Notes: generated by a model not told the origin, from the sequence alone. A DNA stretch of 64,000 bases from an uncultured Lachnospiraceae bacterium (GCA_902779445.1 CACZBM010000023.1:25550-89549); one strand, 5' to 3'; shown: positions 7,975-18,411, counted from the first letter of the stretch. A program made the numbers and translations.

Positions 7975-8370
7975 ATGATCTCAACACGAGGCCGATATGC
8001 ACTGAGAGTCATGATCGATATAGCGTCCAATGAAGCTGACGGGCTGGTGCCCATGAGGGACGTGGCGAAGCGTCAGGACCTGTCACTAAAATATCTGGAG
8101 CAGATCCTGCCGGCACTTACGAAAAACGGACTGCTGAAGGGAACCCAGGGAAAAGGCGGAGGATACCACCTGACCAGAAACCCTGAGGAATACAGGATAG
8201 GAGAAATACTCAGACTTACAGAGAAAGAACTGGCTCCTGTGAGCTGTCTTTCGGAAGGGGCTGCAGCCTGTGAAAGACGGGGAGCCTGTAAGACCATCGG
8301 TTTCTGGGAGGGACTAAATAACGTGGTCAATGAATATCTGGATTCAAAGACTCTTAAAGATTTTTTATGA
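7975..8370 (+). CDS. Rrf2-family Fe-S-sensing transcription regulator (IscR-like)
   Basis: The 131-residue protein begins with MISTRGRYALRVMIDIA, the Rrf2 winged-helix signature. The recognition helix is in DLSLKYLEQILPAL and the wing is GKGGGYHL. Three cysteines (C91, C99, C105) lie where IscR-type members bind a cluster, which separates it from the cysteine-metabolism repressor CymR. It lies in the iscSU operon. By analogy it would repress that operon when Fe-S supply is sufficient, probably at the repeats at 6200-6244. Its spacing to the LysR gene is only 9 bases, so both regulators may be co-expressed. Confidence 0.9.
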   Translation: MISTRGRYALRVMIDIASNEADGLVPMRDVAKRQDLSLKYLEQILPALTKNGLLKGTQGKGGGYHLTRNPEEYRIGEILRLTEKELAPVSCLSEGAAACERRGACKTIGFWEGLNNVVNEYLDSKTLKDFL

Positions 8371-8379
8371 GGTAAAACC

Positions 8380-9285
8380 TTGAATATAACGCAAATAAAG
8401 TACGTTCTTGAAATTGCCGCTTCATCTTCAATGCGTGAAGCGGCAACAAAATTATTCATATCCCAGCCTGCCCTCTCATCCAGCGTCAAGGATCTGGAAG
8501 ACGAGCTGGGTATCCTTATATTCAGAAGGAGTAATAAGGGTATCACACTTACGGATGCCGGAAGGGAATTCGTAAGCTATGCTAAAAAAGCGGTGGGACA
8601 GTATGAGATACTGGAGGACAGATTCATTTCAAAGGACAGTGGGAAAGAAAGGTTTTCTGTCTCTACCCAGCACTACAACTTTGCTATCAGAGCCTTTACA
8701 AAGGTTGTAAAGAAAAGAAAGCCTGATAAATACATTTTTACTATCCGGGAGACAAAAACCCGGGAAGTACTGGAAGACGTGGGGAGCTTAAAAAGCGAGG
8801 TCGGTATCATATCCTTTTCGGGTGCCAATGAAGACCTGATAAAGAAGCTTTTCAGGGATTATCTGTTGGAATTCACGCCCCTGATGAAGAGGGATACCTA
8901 CGTCTATGTTTGGAAAAACCATAAGCTTTCCAAACGTACCGAAGTATCCATAGAAGAACTGGCGGATTACCCATGCATATCCTTTGACCAGTCAGATAAC
9001 AGCAGGGTATACTTAACGGAGGAAGCGCTGTCAGATTATGATTTTCCGAAAATGATCAAATCGGATGACAGAGCCACGACCCTGGAACTCATCGCGGATC
9101 TCCAGGGTTACTCCATAGGTTCCGGAATGCTGTCGGACGACCAGGCGATCTTAAAAGGCCTGGTGTCCATAAAGCTGAAGGAAGAGGATCCGCTGACTAT
9201 CGGCTACATCGTGAGAAAGGAAAGCGGACTGTCTGAGTATGGGGAAGCCTATATCAGGGAGCTCCGGAAATATAAGGAAATCTAA
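8380..9285 (+). CDS. LysR-type transcriptional regulator
   Basis: This 301-residue protein has a LysR N-terminal helix-turn-helix (residues 1-60, including REAATKLFISQPALSSSVKDLE). A substrate-binding-like effector domain starts near residue 90 (FSVSTQHYNFAIRAFTKVV). The start is a TTG at 8380, following a GAGG ribosome site that overlaps the rrf2 stop. Its position directly before the nitrogenase-like operon, which carries cysteine synthase, suggests control by a sulfur-status metabolite. That role is inference. A T-N11-A palindrome suited to LysR binding lies at 9380-9392. Confidence 0.9.
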   Translation: MNITQIKYVLEIAASSSMREAATKLFISQPALSSSVKDLEDELGILIFRRSNKGITLTDAGREFVSYAKKAVGQYEILEDRFISKDSGKERFSVSTQHYNFAIRAFTKVVKKRKPDKYIFTIRETKTREVLEDVGSLKSEVGIISFSGANEDLIKKLFRDYLLEFTPLMKRDTYVYVWKNHKLSKRTEVSIEELADYPCISFDQSDNSRVYLTEEALSDYDFPKMIKSDDRATTLELIADLQGYSIGSGMLSDDQAILKGLVSIKLKEEDPLTIGYIVRKESGLSEYGEAYIRELRKYKEI

Positions 9286-9302
9286 GGGAAACAGAAAACT
9301 TT

Positions 9303-9340
9303 GGAGTCAGTGGGGAACCGTCCCCACTGACTCCTTTTTT
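9303..9340 (+). terminator. Strong intrinsic terminator after LysR gene
   Basis: GGAGTCAGTGGGGA (9303-9316) pairs perfectly with TCCCCACTGACTCC (9321-9334) around an ACCG loop, followed by six T residues. Its GGAGTC and GGAACCGTCCCC modules also occur in the arms of the composite element at 5979-6180, so the terminator may derive from the same repeat family. Confidence 0.92.
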
Positions 9341-9379
9341 GCGTCGTAATAAAGAAAACTTATTGTTATAAATAAATAA

Positions 9380-9392
9380 TGCATATTATGCA
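9380..9392 (+). promoter_or_regulatory. Candidate LysR box upstream of nifB-like operon
   Basis: TGCATATTATGCA is a 13-base dyad (TGCAT and ATGCA arms around ATT) that fits the T-N11-A rule of LysR-family sites. It lies 71 bases before the nifB-like start, in the only sizeable upstream gap of the operon. A TTGTTA/TATTAT pair overlaps it but with a 15-base spacer, so the promoter itself is uncertain. Confidence 0.4.
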
Positions 9393-9463
9393 AAAAGGAA
9401 TCGCAGTGATAGGATATGTCCAATTGTTAAACAGGTTTTATACAAAAACGTAATGAGGTCCAT

Positions 9464-10331
9464 ATGATCCGATCTATAGAAGAATTGGAAAAAAATCATC
9501 CCTGCTTCGGAGGATGCAGATTTAACGCAGGACGGATACACCTGCCGGTGAGTGCAGGATGTAATATAGCCTGCAGGTTCTGCGACAGAAAGATAAATGA
9601 TGTGGAGATCCGCCCCGGTGTGACTTCTAAAGTAATTAGTCCGGATGAAGCAAACAGCTTTATAGATAAGGCTCTGGAGATGGTACCGAATCTCAAAGTT
9701 GCGGGAATAGCAGGTCCGGGAGATACACTTGCATCAGATAAGGCTTTTGAGACTTTCAGGAAAATATCGGAAAAACATCCGGAACTACTAAAGTGTATGA
9801 GCACAAACGGGCTTCTCCTTTATGAAAGGGCAGATGAACTGATCGATGTAGGGATCGACACCCTGACAGTAACCGTTAATGCAGTGGATCCGGAAATAGA
9901 GGCAAAGATAAACGAATACATCATATTCCACGGGAAATTCTATATGGGAGAAGCCGGAGCGAGGATCCTTATAGAAAACCAGCTGAAAGGAATAAAGAAA
10001 GTGGCAGAGGCAGGAGTCACGGTAAAGGTAAATACGGTGCTTGTCCCGGGCATTAATGATGAACATATAGAGATCATTGCTAAAACCGTAAAAGAAGCAG
10101 GGGCAGTTATTTATAATATCATCCCGCTGATCCCACAGCATAAACTGAGCCATATAAGCTGTCCAACTTGTGAAGAGATTGAAAAGGCAAGAGCCGCTGC
10201 TGAGAAGCACATAAAGGTTTTCAGACACTGTGCCCACTGCCGGGCGGATGCAGTAGGAGTCCCCGGATTATCGGAGTACAGCAAGCAGGTATTTCAGGGC
10301 AGACTAAAAGATGTTAAGGAAACATTTTCGC

Positions 10332-10339
<8 letters not shown>
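9464..10339 (+). CDS. nifB: NifB-type radical SAM cofactor-core synthase
   Basis: This 291-residue radical SAM protein has the NifB hallmarks: HPC at residues 12-14, RIHLPVSAGCNIACRFCDRK with the SAM-cluster cysteines C33, C37 and C40 (CxxxCxxC), and AGIAGPGDTLA. The C-terminal pair is C256/C259 in FRHCAHCRADAVG. NifB fuses two 4Fe units and inserts a carbide from SAM to give the 8Fe precursor of nitrogenase cofactors. It has no fused NifX-like domain, and that domain is encoded by the next gene. Its presence shows that the downstream K/D proteins need a NifB-type cluster. This separates the system from protochlorophyllide or F430 nitrogenase-like reductases. Confidence 0.92.
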
Positions 10340-11547
<1,208 letters not shown>

Positions 11548-11566
11548 ATAAAAAGAGGAGAAGAAC

Positions 11567-12418
11567 TTGAAAAAAATGAGATTATTATACATTTTATCAG
11601 CATTTACTTTAGTTACAGCACTCACTTTCGCACTGGCAGGATGCGGAAGTAAGGAGGCAAGTGCTGCCGTCGGTTCAAAAAAAGTAATAGTACAGACGGC
11701 AGATACATTCGACCCTGACGGATTCCTTAATGACAAGGGAGAAGCAGACGGATTTGAAATAGACGTGCTGAAAGCCGTTGCCGAAAAGCTTCCCCAGTAT
11801 GAATTTGAATATACCGCTGCCCCGATAGACCAGATAACTGTTAACCTCACCAGCAAGCGTATTGATATTGCTGCACTGGAATTTGGAAAGAGCCCCGAAA
11901 GAGAAGCTAGTTTTACATTTACGGATGAACCTTATTCCACCCTTGTCACTAGATTTATAGTTTTAGCTGATAATGCTGAATATGACGAGAATACCACTAT
12001 CGATGATTTTCAAGGAAAGACTGTCTATGTTGTAAAGGGTGGAGATGCAGACACCATTCAGGCGTATAACGACGAACATCCGGACAATCCGATAGACATT
12101 CAGTTTATCTCTGATCCTGCGACATGCGTGAATGATCTGGTGTCAGGAAAGGCAGATGCTTTTATAAGAGGTGAAGTAGCAATTCCCGCATACGGCGCAG
12201 CATATGGGGTAAAGCTTAAGGGAGTAGCAGAACCTGTAAGGAATGAAAAGTGCTACTTTATGCTCCAGAAAGACGCAGATCCTGCACTTAAAGAGGGCAT
12301 TGACAGCGCTGTAAAGAAGCTTATAGAAGATGGTACTATTCCTGCTTTGCATAAGAAATGGCACCACGATGTGGACTATACTCCTCCATACACATACCAG
12401 CCCGTTTATAACGGATAA
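11567..12418 (+). CDS. ABC transporter solute-binding lipoprotein, polar amino acid type
   Basis: This 283-residue family-3 solute-binding protein starts with TTG at 11567 behind GAGGAG. The lipoprotein signal ends LALAGC, so Cys26 is lipidated. The mature part follows the two-lobe pattern (FEIDVLKAVAEKL, RIDIAALEFGKSPEREASFTFTDEPY, KADAFIRGEVAIPAYG). The residues contacting ligand cannot be read with confidence. Relatives bind amino acids, cystine and other small zwitterions. Its position between nifH and the K/D genes suggests that it captures the substrate of the reductase. Confidence 0.9.
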   Translation: MKKMRLLYILSAFTLVTALTFALAGCGSKEASAAVGSKKVIVQTADTFDPDGFLNDKGEADGFEIDVLKAVAEKLPQYEFEYTAAPIDQITVNLTSKRIDIAALEFGKSPEREASFTFTDEPYSTLVTRFIVLADNAEYDENTTIDDFQGKTVYVVKGGDADTIQAYNDEHPDNPIDIQFISDPATCVNDLVSGKADAFIRGEVAIPAYGAAYGVKLKGVAEPVRNEKCYFMLQKDADPALKEGIDSAVKKLIEDGTIPALHKKWHHDVDYTPPYTYQPVYNG

Positions 12419-12432
12419 AGGCAGGTGCATTT

Positions 12433-13143
12433 ATGGGACAGATATTCGATATCAGACTGATCCCGGAATATACTGTTAAGCTGCTTTCGGGCATCCCGAC
12501 CACACTGTTACTCTTTATACTGGTCACGGTTTTGTCACTTATCCTGGGGATGGCATTCGCTCTTATAAAAATACAGAATATCCCCTTCCTATATCAGATC
12601 GTTGCCATACTGATAAGCTACGCAAGAAGCGTTCCCGGGATAGTGCAGTTATTTGTGGTTTTTTATGGGATGCCCATACTGATAGAGGAGTTTACGGGAG
12701 TAAACGCAACTCTATGGGATCCGCTGCTTTTTGTGGTGATCGCTTATACATTTAACACATCAGTATTTTTCTGTGAGGCCATGAGGACGGCAATTGAAAG
12801 TCTCGATAAGGGACAGTTTGAAGCAGGATTTTCAGTAGGCATGAGCTATCCCCAGGTATTTATCAGGATAATCCTGCCGCAGGCGGTCAGGATATCACTT
12901 CCTACTTTGGAAATAAACGCTTGTACCATGATGAAGGAAACAGCTCTTGCTTATACCATCGGGGTAACGACGGACATTATGGGACGTGCCACTATTCTGG
13001 GAGGCCGGAGCTACCATCTTCTTGAAGCAGATATTTCTGCCAGCATCCTGTTCCTGATACTGAACTTTATTCTGGTCATTGTATTCAGCAGGATAAATAA
13101 AAAGTTCTTCACATTTAAGAGAAAAGAAAGTGTGGCAGTATGA
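12433..13143 (+). CDS. ABC transporter permease 1, polar amino acid type
   Basis: This 236-residue integral membrane protein of the HisM/GlnP family has about five hydrophobic helices. The ATPase-docking loop is recognisable around residues 125-160 (ESLDKGQFEAGFSVGMSYPQVFIRIILPQAVR). It starts 14 bases after the binding-protein gene and overlaps permease 2 by 4 bases (ATGA), which indicates translational coupling and a heteromeric channel. Confidence 0.92.
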   Translation: MGQIFDIRLIPEYTVKLLSGIPTTLLLFILVTVLSLILGMAFALIKIQNIPFLYQIVAILISYARSVPGIVQLFVVFYGMPILIEEFTGVNATLWDPLLFVVIAYTFNTSVFFCEAMRTAIESLDKGQFEAGFSVGMSYPQVFIRIILPQAVRISLPTLEINACTMMKETALAYTIGVTTDIMGRATILGGRSYHLLEADISASILFLILNFILVIVFSRINKKFFTFKRKESVAV

Positions 13144-13853
13144 GTTACAGATTTAATACAGATCTGATGACAGACACTATGATAAACGCACTCAAGTATC
13201 TGCCGGTCACTCTTTCCCTGTCCTTTATTTCCCTTGTTTTAGCGTTGATAATAGCGTCGATACTATCTTTTAAGGAGTATCTGGGAGATAAAAAAGGATT
13301 TTATATTGGCAGGGTCTTTTCAATCTATTCAAAAAGTATTCCGGTAATACTGACTCTGCTTACATTCAATCATGCGGTATACGGGATAGCGGGATATCTG
13401 TCTGAAGTTGTTGGACTGAATATCAATATAAAAAAAATAGATCCGCTGTGGATCGGTATCCTGGCTCTGTCTATAAACGGAATAGGATATCTGGTGGAAA
13501 CCATGAGAAGTGCCTTGAAATCCGTTGGAAAAGGACAGCTGGAAGCCGGGTACAGCGTGGGTATGACCACATTTCAGACCATCAGGGAGATCATACTGCC
13601 ACAGATCATGATAGAGGCGTTACCTAATCTGAAGAATAATGTAACAGCCACAATAAAGCTTTCTTCCATCGCTTTTTCCATAGCGATCATCGAAGTATTT
13701 AATAGTGCGCTTATCTATACGGCAACTACGTATGCGTATATTGAAGCATATGTGGGATGCGCAGTGATTTATTGGATATTAAATGAACTGATCACCGGTG
13801 GTATCGGACTGCTGGAAAGAAATCTGAGGATTAAAAATAAAGCTACAGCATAG
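13140..13853 (+). CDS. ABC transporter permease 2, polar amino acid type
   Basis: This second permease of 237 residues has the same fold as permease 1. Its coupling loop includes KSVGKGQLEAGYSVGMTTFQTIREIILPQ. Together the two permeases form the membrane channel, and the matching ATPase is encoded after the first K/D pair at 16693. Splitting the transporter genes around the reductase genes argues that transport and reduction serve one pathway. Confidence 0.92.
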   Translation: MSYRFNTDLMTDTMINALKYLPVTLSLSFISLVLALIIASILSFKEYLGDKKGFYIGRVFSIYSKSIPVILTLLTFNHAVYGIAGYLSEVVGLNINIKKIDPLWIGILALSINGIGYLVETMRSALKSVGKGQLEAGYSVGMTTFQTIREIILPQIMIEALPNLKNNVTATIKLSSIAFSIAIIEVFNSALIYTATTYAYIEAYVGCAVIYWILNELITGGIGLLERNLRIKNKATA

Positions 13854-13871
13854 GTAATAACAGGAGGACAC

Positions 13872-15209
13872 ATGGGACAATTTACTGAAAAACAGGGAGT
13901 GGGATGTGCGCTGGCAGGGTTTTATACAGCTCTTGCCATAGAAAAGGTACTTCCCATTATTCACGGAGGACCGGGCTGCGTGGCAAATGCCCAGCAGATC
14001 ATGGGTAATCAGAATGGCAGTCAGCAAGGAGTTGGTTTCTCCGAGGGTATGCTTCCCAGCACTAACCTCACGGATACGGATATAGTTTTCGGGGGAGGAA
14101 AGAAGCTAGACGAGCTGATCGACAATACCGTTCAGTACTTCGATGCTGACCTCTATATCGCCATCGGAGGATGTGTTGCAGCCATAATTGGAGATGATAT
14201 GGAGGAGATCACCGGCAAATATCGAAAAACAGGGAAGCCGGTTCTCTTTACCGAGGCTCCTGGTTTTAAAGGTAACAATATCTGGGGTCATACACAGATC
14301 CTGAAGTCCATTATTGAACAGTATCTTCCGGATAAACGGGAAAAAGTGAATAAAGGACAGGTGAATGTATGGGGGATAGTCCCCTACTATGATCCATTCT
14401 GGGCAGGAACCTGTGACGCAGTGGAAGAACTCTTAAAGGATATCGGTCTTAAGCCCAATATCATATACGGTAAGGGCAGGGGTATTAAAAATATCGATAA
14501 AATACCGGAAGCCGAATTCAACCTGGTGCTGTCTCCCTGGTGGGATGTAGAGATCGCCGAGCTCCTGACAGAAAGATACGGAACACCTTTTCTTCACTAT
14601 CCTTCTCTACCGATCGGACCTACCGAAACAAAGAGATTCCTCAAGGTACTGGAAGAATACGCAAATCTTGATTCGGAAGTTGTAAGTGATTACATAAGGA
14701 AAAAAGAGGACAGATACTACTTCTATATAGAGAAGGGGATAGCGCATCTCTATGATGCGAGAAAGCTACCGAAGAGATTTTATACTATGGCGAACAGTAC
14801 ATACGCTCTGGGGATCGCAAAGTATTTTATAAATGATCTTGGCCTGGTGCCGGAGAAACAGTTTATCACAGACGGAGTTCCGCAGAAGTATCAAAAACAG
14901 ATCGCAGAAGAATACAAGAGTTTTGACGGTGGTATAGAAAGCGATGTGACATTTACCCTGGATGTGGGTAGCGCAATGATCGAAATCGGAAATGATGAAG
15001 GCAAATACCATAATGCTACGGTTATTGTGGGATCTTCATGGAATGATGTACCGGCAAAAAAACTGGGTGCATACAATCTCCATGTTTCAGCTCCCATAGG
15101 AGACAGGGTGATCCTGGACAGGAGTTATTTCGGATTTGACGGAGGGCTACATCTCTTTGAGGATTTGTATGACAAAGTTGCAGGAATGTTTGGAATAGAA
15201 ATGGCCTGA
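13872..15209 (+). CDS. NifK-like subunit, pair 1
   Basis: This 445-residue nitrogenase-like protein is the beta-type subunit. All three P-cluster-type cysteines are present: C12 (GVGCALAG), C36 (HGGPGCVAN) and C101 (GGCVAAIIGDD). The beta-type C-terminus is DRVILDRSYFGFDGGLHL. It lacks the long N-terminal extension of molybdenum NifK. A GGAGG site precedes its ATG, 18 bases after permease 2. It should pair with the D-like protein encoded next. It precedes its D-like partner, whereas nitrogenase operons have D before K. The closest functional class cannot be settled without phylogeny. Confidence 0.88.
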   Translation: MGQFTEKQGVGCALAGFYTALAIEKVLPIIHGGPGCVANAQQIMGNQNGSQQGVGFSEGMLPSTNLTDTDIVFGGGKKLDELIDNTVQYFDADLYIAIGGCVAAIIGDDMEEITGKYRKTGKPVLFTEAPGFKGNNIWGHTQILKSIIEQYLPDKREKVNKGQVNVWGIVPYYDPFWAGTCDAVEELLKDIGLKPNIIYGKGRGIKNIDKIPEAEFNLVLSPWWDVEIAELLTERYGTPFLHYPSLPIGPTETKRFLKVLEEYANLDSEVVSDYIRKKEDRYYFYIEKGIAHLYDARKLPKRFYTMANSTYALGIAKYFINDLGLVPEKQFITDGVPQKYQKQIAEEYKSFDGGIESDVTFTLDVGSAMIEIGNDEGKYHNATVIVGSSWNDVPAKKLGAYNLHVSAPIGDRVILDRSYFGFDGGLHLFEDLYDKVAGMFGIEMA

Positions 15210-15222
15210 GAGCGGAGGATAT

Positions 15223-16668
15223 ATGAAAACTGCGGTAATAGGATCAGAATCACTTGGCAGGGAACGGAGGATCAAATCTGTCACCTGCTATGAAGGAAAT
15301 CTAAAGGACCTTACGGAAAAGGGATGTTCGGGGTGCTTAAAAGGCGGAAAGAGATGCCTCAGCACGGCGACATTCTGCTCGCATCTTACAGCCCTTGATG
15401 AATTGTCGGTAGTGAAAAATGCGGTTGTTGTGGATCACGGCCCCATCGGATGCTCTTCAGGAATGATGAGATGGACACTGAATTACAGGATGGAATCCCT
15501 GGTAACTGGAGAGCCCTTCGGAGACCTCAACGTTCTGTCAACGAATCTTTCTGAGTCAGACACGGTATTCGGAGCTATAAATAAGCTTTACGACACCGTT
15601 AGGGAAGCATACAGAAGACATAACCCCGAGGTGATCTATATCACTTCCACATGTATGTCCAGCACAATTGGAGAAGACTTTGAAAGCGCCGTGGATGTGC
15701 TTCGGGAAGAGATACCGGTTCCCATAGTCTTTGTGGGATGTGCAGGGGCTAAGTCGAAGATCTGGGCTTCCGGTTTTGATTCGGAACAGCATGCGAATTT
15801 CAAAAATCTCATTAAGCCACCGAAGGAAAAGAGAAATACAGTCAACATTATTGAATTTCTCCATCATCATAAACAGTACACCATTGATCTTTTGGACAGG
15901 ATAGGGCTTAAGCCTCTTTTCTTCAATGCACATGCAACTGTAGAGGATTTCGCCCATGCTTCCGAATCCATTGCCTCCACCGGAGTATGTAATGTCAAAG
16001 CTTCATACCTCGGGAGTGCGTTGGAGAAGGAATATGGAGTCAAGTATCTGGCGGATGATTATGGCATGGGAATAGCGGGTTTTGAGAGATGGTACTTAAA
16101 GCTTGCAGAGTTGACCGGCAGTGAGGATATCGCACGGGAATATATAGCTTCGGAACATGAGAAATATGATCCCATTCTAGAGGATTACAGACAGAAGTTT
16201 AAGGGAGTAAAAGCCATGATAATCATGGGGTCGGGATATGCTTTCGAGCTTGTACGGGTACTGAGTGAGATCGGTATAGATGTGGTGCATACCAACTCCT
16301 TCCATTACGATCCGGTCCTTGACAGGGATGATGACAAGGATTACATGAAGCGTGTTACGCAAGATATAGAGGATCTTCCTGTAAGTATATCTGACGCACA
16401 ACACTTCGAGACTATAAAGAGGATAGAAAAATATAAGCCGGATGTGATCATAACCAGGGTGCACGGAGCCCAGACCATTGCCCTTAAAACAGGGACTCCG
16501 GTGGTTAACGTGTTAGCGGCCTTCGGATTTCCCGGAACCGTGGATTTGGCGGAATACATTTATGAGGAACTGCAGAATAAGAATTTTGTTAAGAAGTTTG
16601 GAGAGCATTGCGGCTTCAGCTTTACTGAGAAATTCAAGAATGAGAATGATAAATCATTTATCGTCTGA
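15223..16668 (+). CDS. NifD-like subunit, pair 1 (cofactor-binding type)
   Basis: This 481-residue alpha-type subunit has P-cluster-type cysteines at C52 (TFCSHLTAL), C77 (DHGPIGC) and C144 (STCMSSTIGED). C256 in STGVCNVKASYLGSALEKEY aligns with the NifD cofactor ligand Cys275 (HCYRSMNYIARHMEEKHG in Azotobacter, from memory). The region that should hold the second ligand, His442, reads LAAFGFPGTVDLAEY and has no histidine. An unusual N-terminal cysteine group (C22, C35, C38, C45) precedes the core. This suggests an iron-only NifB-type cluster held differently from the molybdenum cofactor. It follows the K-like gene by 13 bases. Confidence 0.88.
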   Translation: MKTAVIGSESLGRERRIKSVTCYEGNLKDLTEKGCSGCLKGGKRCLSTATFCSHLTALDELSVVKNAVVVDHGPIGCSSGMMRWTLNYRMESLVTGEPFGDLNVLSTNLSESDTVFGAINKLYDTVREAYRRHNPEVIYITSTCMSSTIGEDFESAVDVLREEIPVPIVFVGCAGAKSKIWASGFDSEQHANFKNLIKPPKEKRNTVNIIEFLHHHKQYTIDLLDRIGLKPLFFNAHATVEDFAHASESIASTGVCNVKASYLGSALEKEYGVKYLADDYGMGIAGFERWYLKLAELTGSEDIAREYIASEHEKYDPILEDYRQKFKGVKAMIIMGSGYAFELVRVLSEIGIDVVHTNSFHYDPVLDRDDDKDYMKRVTQDIEDLPVSISDAQHFETIKRIEKYKPDVIITRVHGAQTIALKTGTPVVNVLAAFGFPGTVDLAEYIYEELQNKNFVKKFGEHCGFSFTEKFKNENDKSFIV

Positions 16669-16692
16669 ATTACAAAGAGGGATGTGGTGTGA

Positions 16693-17448
16693 TTGATCGA
16701 ATTAAGAAATATAAAAAAGTCATTTGGGAAGAATGAAGTATTAAAGGATGTTTCTGTTTCCGTAAATGATTCGGATGTGGTAGTTATCCTTGGCCCCAGC
16801 GGATCCGGAAAAACAACCCTGCTAAGATGCATTAATTTTCTGGAAAAAGCAGACTCCGGGATACTAAAGGTAAATAGAGATGTTATAAACCTTAAAAATG
16901 CAGGAAAAAAGGAAATACAGGATATCAGGAAACGGGTTTCATTTGTGTTCCAGCACTATAACCTTTTCGCTAATAAGACAGCAATAGAGAATGTGGCAGA
17001 GGGACTTATTGTCACGAAGAAGATGAAGAAAACGGAAGCTATAAAGATAGCAGCAGAGCATCTGGAATGGGTGGGATTAAGTGACAGAAAGGATTTTTAC
17101 CCATCAGAGCTGTCCGGTGGCCAGCAGCAGAGAGTAGGGATAGCAAGGGCTGTAGCAATGGATCCGGAAGTGATACTTTTTGATGAGCCCACTTCTGCGT
17201 TGGATCCTGAGCTGGTGGGGGATATCCTGAATCTGATAAAAAAGGTGGCTAGGAAGGGTATTGCCATGATAGTCGTTACCCACGAGATGTCCTTTGCACA
17301 GGAAGTGGCAAATAAAGTCATTTTTATGGACGGGGGATACGTGGTGGAGGAAGGAAGACCTGAGGATATCTTTATCCATCCAAAGGAAGAGAGAACACGG
17401 GCTTTCCTGTCGAAAATAGTACCCCTGGAGCCTATGTACAATATCTAA
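16693..17448 (+). CDS. ABC transporter ATPase, polar amino acid type
   Basis: This 251-residue GlnQ/HisP-type ATPase has Walker [10 protein letters not shown], a Q-loop in FVFQHYNLF, signature LSGGQQQR, Walker [15 protein letters not shown] and the switch histidine in VVTHEMSFA. The start is TTG at 16693, 24 bases after the D-like gene. No other ATPase gene is near, so it should energise permeases 1 and 2 encoded upstream at 12433-13853. Confidence 0.94.
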   Translation: MIELRNIKKSFGKNEVLKDVSVSVNDSDVVVILGPSGSGKTTLLRCINFLEKADSGILKVNRDVINLKNAGKKEIQDIRKRVSFVFQHYNLFANKTAIENVAEGLIVTKKMKKTEAIKIAAEHLEWVGLSDRKDFYPSELSGGQQQRVGIARAVAMDPEVILFDEPTSALDPELVGDILNLIKKVARKGIAMIVVTHEMSFAQEVANKVIFMDGGYVVEEGRPEDIFIHPKEERTRAFLSKIVPLEPMYNI

Positions 17449-17460
17449 AAAGAGGTATGT

Positions 17461-18399
17461 ATGTCTGAAAAATATGTGGTAGAGAATTTGACTGAGCTGG
17501 TGGGGCATACCCCCTTACTCCATAGCAGAAGGTTTACGGAGGGACAGGGACTAAAGGGTGAGCTCTATCTGAAGCTGGAATATTTTAATCCCGCCGGCAG
17601 CGTGAAAGACAGAATAGCTGTAGGAATGGTGGAAGCCGCTGAGAAAGAGGGAATACTAAAACCCGGTGATACTATTATCGAACCCACAAGTGGAAATACC
17701 GGGGTAGGACTTTCCTTTGTGGCAGCGGCAAAAGGATATAAAGCGATAATAGTAATGCCGGAAACTATGAGCATAGAGAGAAGGACTCTTGTGAAAGCAC
17801 TTGGGGCCCAGGTAATACTGACTCCGGGAGCACAGGGAATGAAGGGTGCTATCCAGAAAGCTGAGGCTCTTAACAGCATTATAGATCACAGTGTGATACT
17901 ACAGCAGTTTAAGAATATCAATAATCCGAAGACTCACTATAAAACTACAGCTGAAGAGATATGGAAGGATACTGGAGGAGAAGTTGCTGCATTTATAGCC
18001 GGTGCCGGAACCGGAGGAACTGTGTCAGGCGTAGGTGCTGCACTTAAGGAAAAGAATCCGGATATAAAGATAATAGCAGTGGAACCATATGAGTCTCCGG
18101 TTTTGTCGGGAGGCACTCCGGGACCTCACAAGATACAGGGCATAGGTGCAGGATTTGTACCGGGAGTGTTTGACAGAAATGTGGTAGATGAGATCTATAA
18201 AGTCCGCGGCCAGGAAGCTATTGAGACCTCCAGAAATTTAGGAAGACTGGAGGGACTGCTCGTAGGTATATCGTCCGGAGCAACGGCATATGCCGGAACG
18301 CAGATAGCGAAACGCCCGGAATTCGAGGGTAAAACCGTGGTATCCCTTCTTCCGGACACGGGAGAAAGATATCTTTCAACTGAGCTTTATCAATACTGA
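17461..18399 (+). CDS. cysK: Cysteine synthase (O-acetylserine sulfhydrylase)
   Basis: This 312-residue fold-type-II PLP enzyme forms cysteine from O-acetylserine and sulfide. The PLP lysine is K49 in NPAGSVKDR, the substrate loop is PTSGNTGVGL, and the phosphate-binding loop is GAGTGGTVSGVG. It is a standard CysK by length and motifs. It lies 12 bases after the ATPase gene and 12 bases before the second K-like gene, so it is inside the nitrogenase-like operon. This is the best single clue that the reductase releases sulfide. Confidence 0.92.
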   Translation: MSEKYVVENLTELVGHTPLLHSRRFTEGQGLKGELYLKLEYFNPAGSVKDRIAVGMVEAAEKEGILKPGDTIIEPTSGNTGVGLSFVAAAKGYKAIIVMPETMSIERRTLVKALGAQVILTPGAQGMKGAIQKAEALNSIIDHSVILQQFKNINNPKTHYKTTAEEIWKDTGGEVAAFIAGAGTGGTVSGVGAALKEKNPDIKIIAVEPYESPVLSGGTPGPHKIQGIGAGFVPGVFDRNVVDEIYKVRGQEAIETSRNLGRLEGLLVGISSGATAYAGTQIAKRPEFEGKTVVSLLPDTGERYLSTELYQY

Positions 18400-18411
18400 G
18401 GAGAACAGAAA

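Noticed and set aside
9788..10237. Minus-strand frame of 149 codons opposite nifB
   Set aside because: It shows no conserved motif, has no ribosome site and lies fully antisense to a clear nifB.
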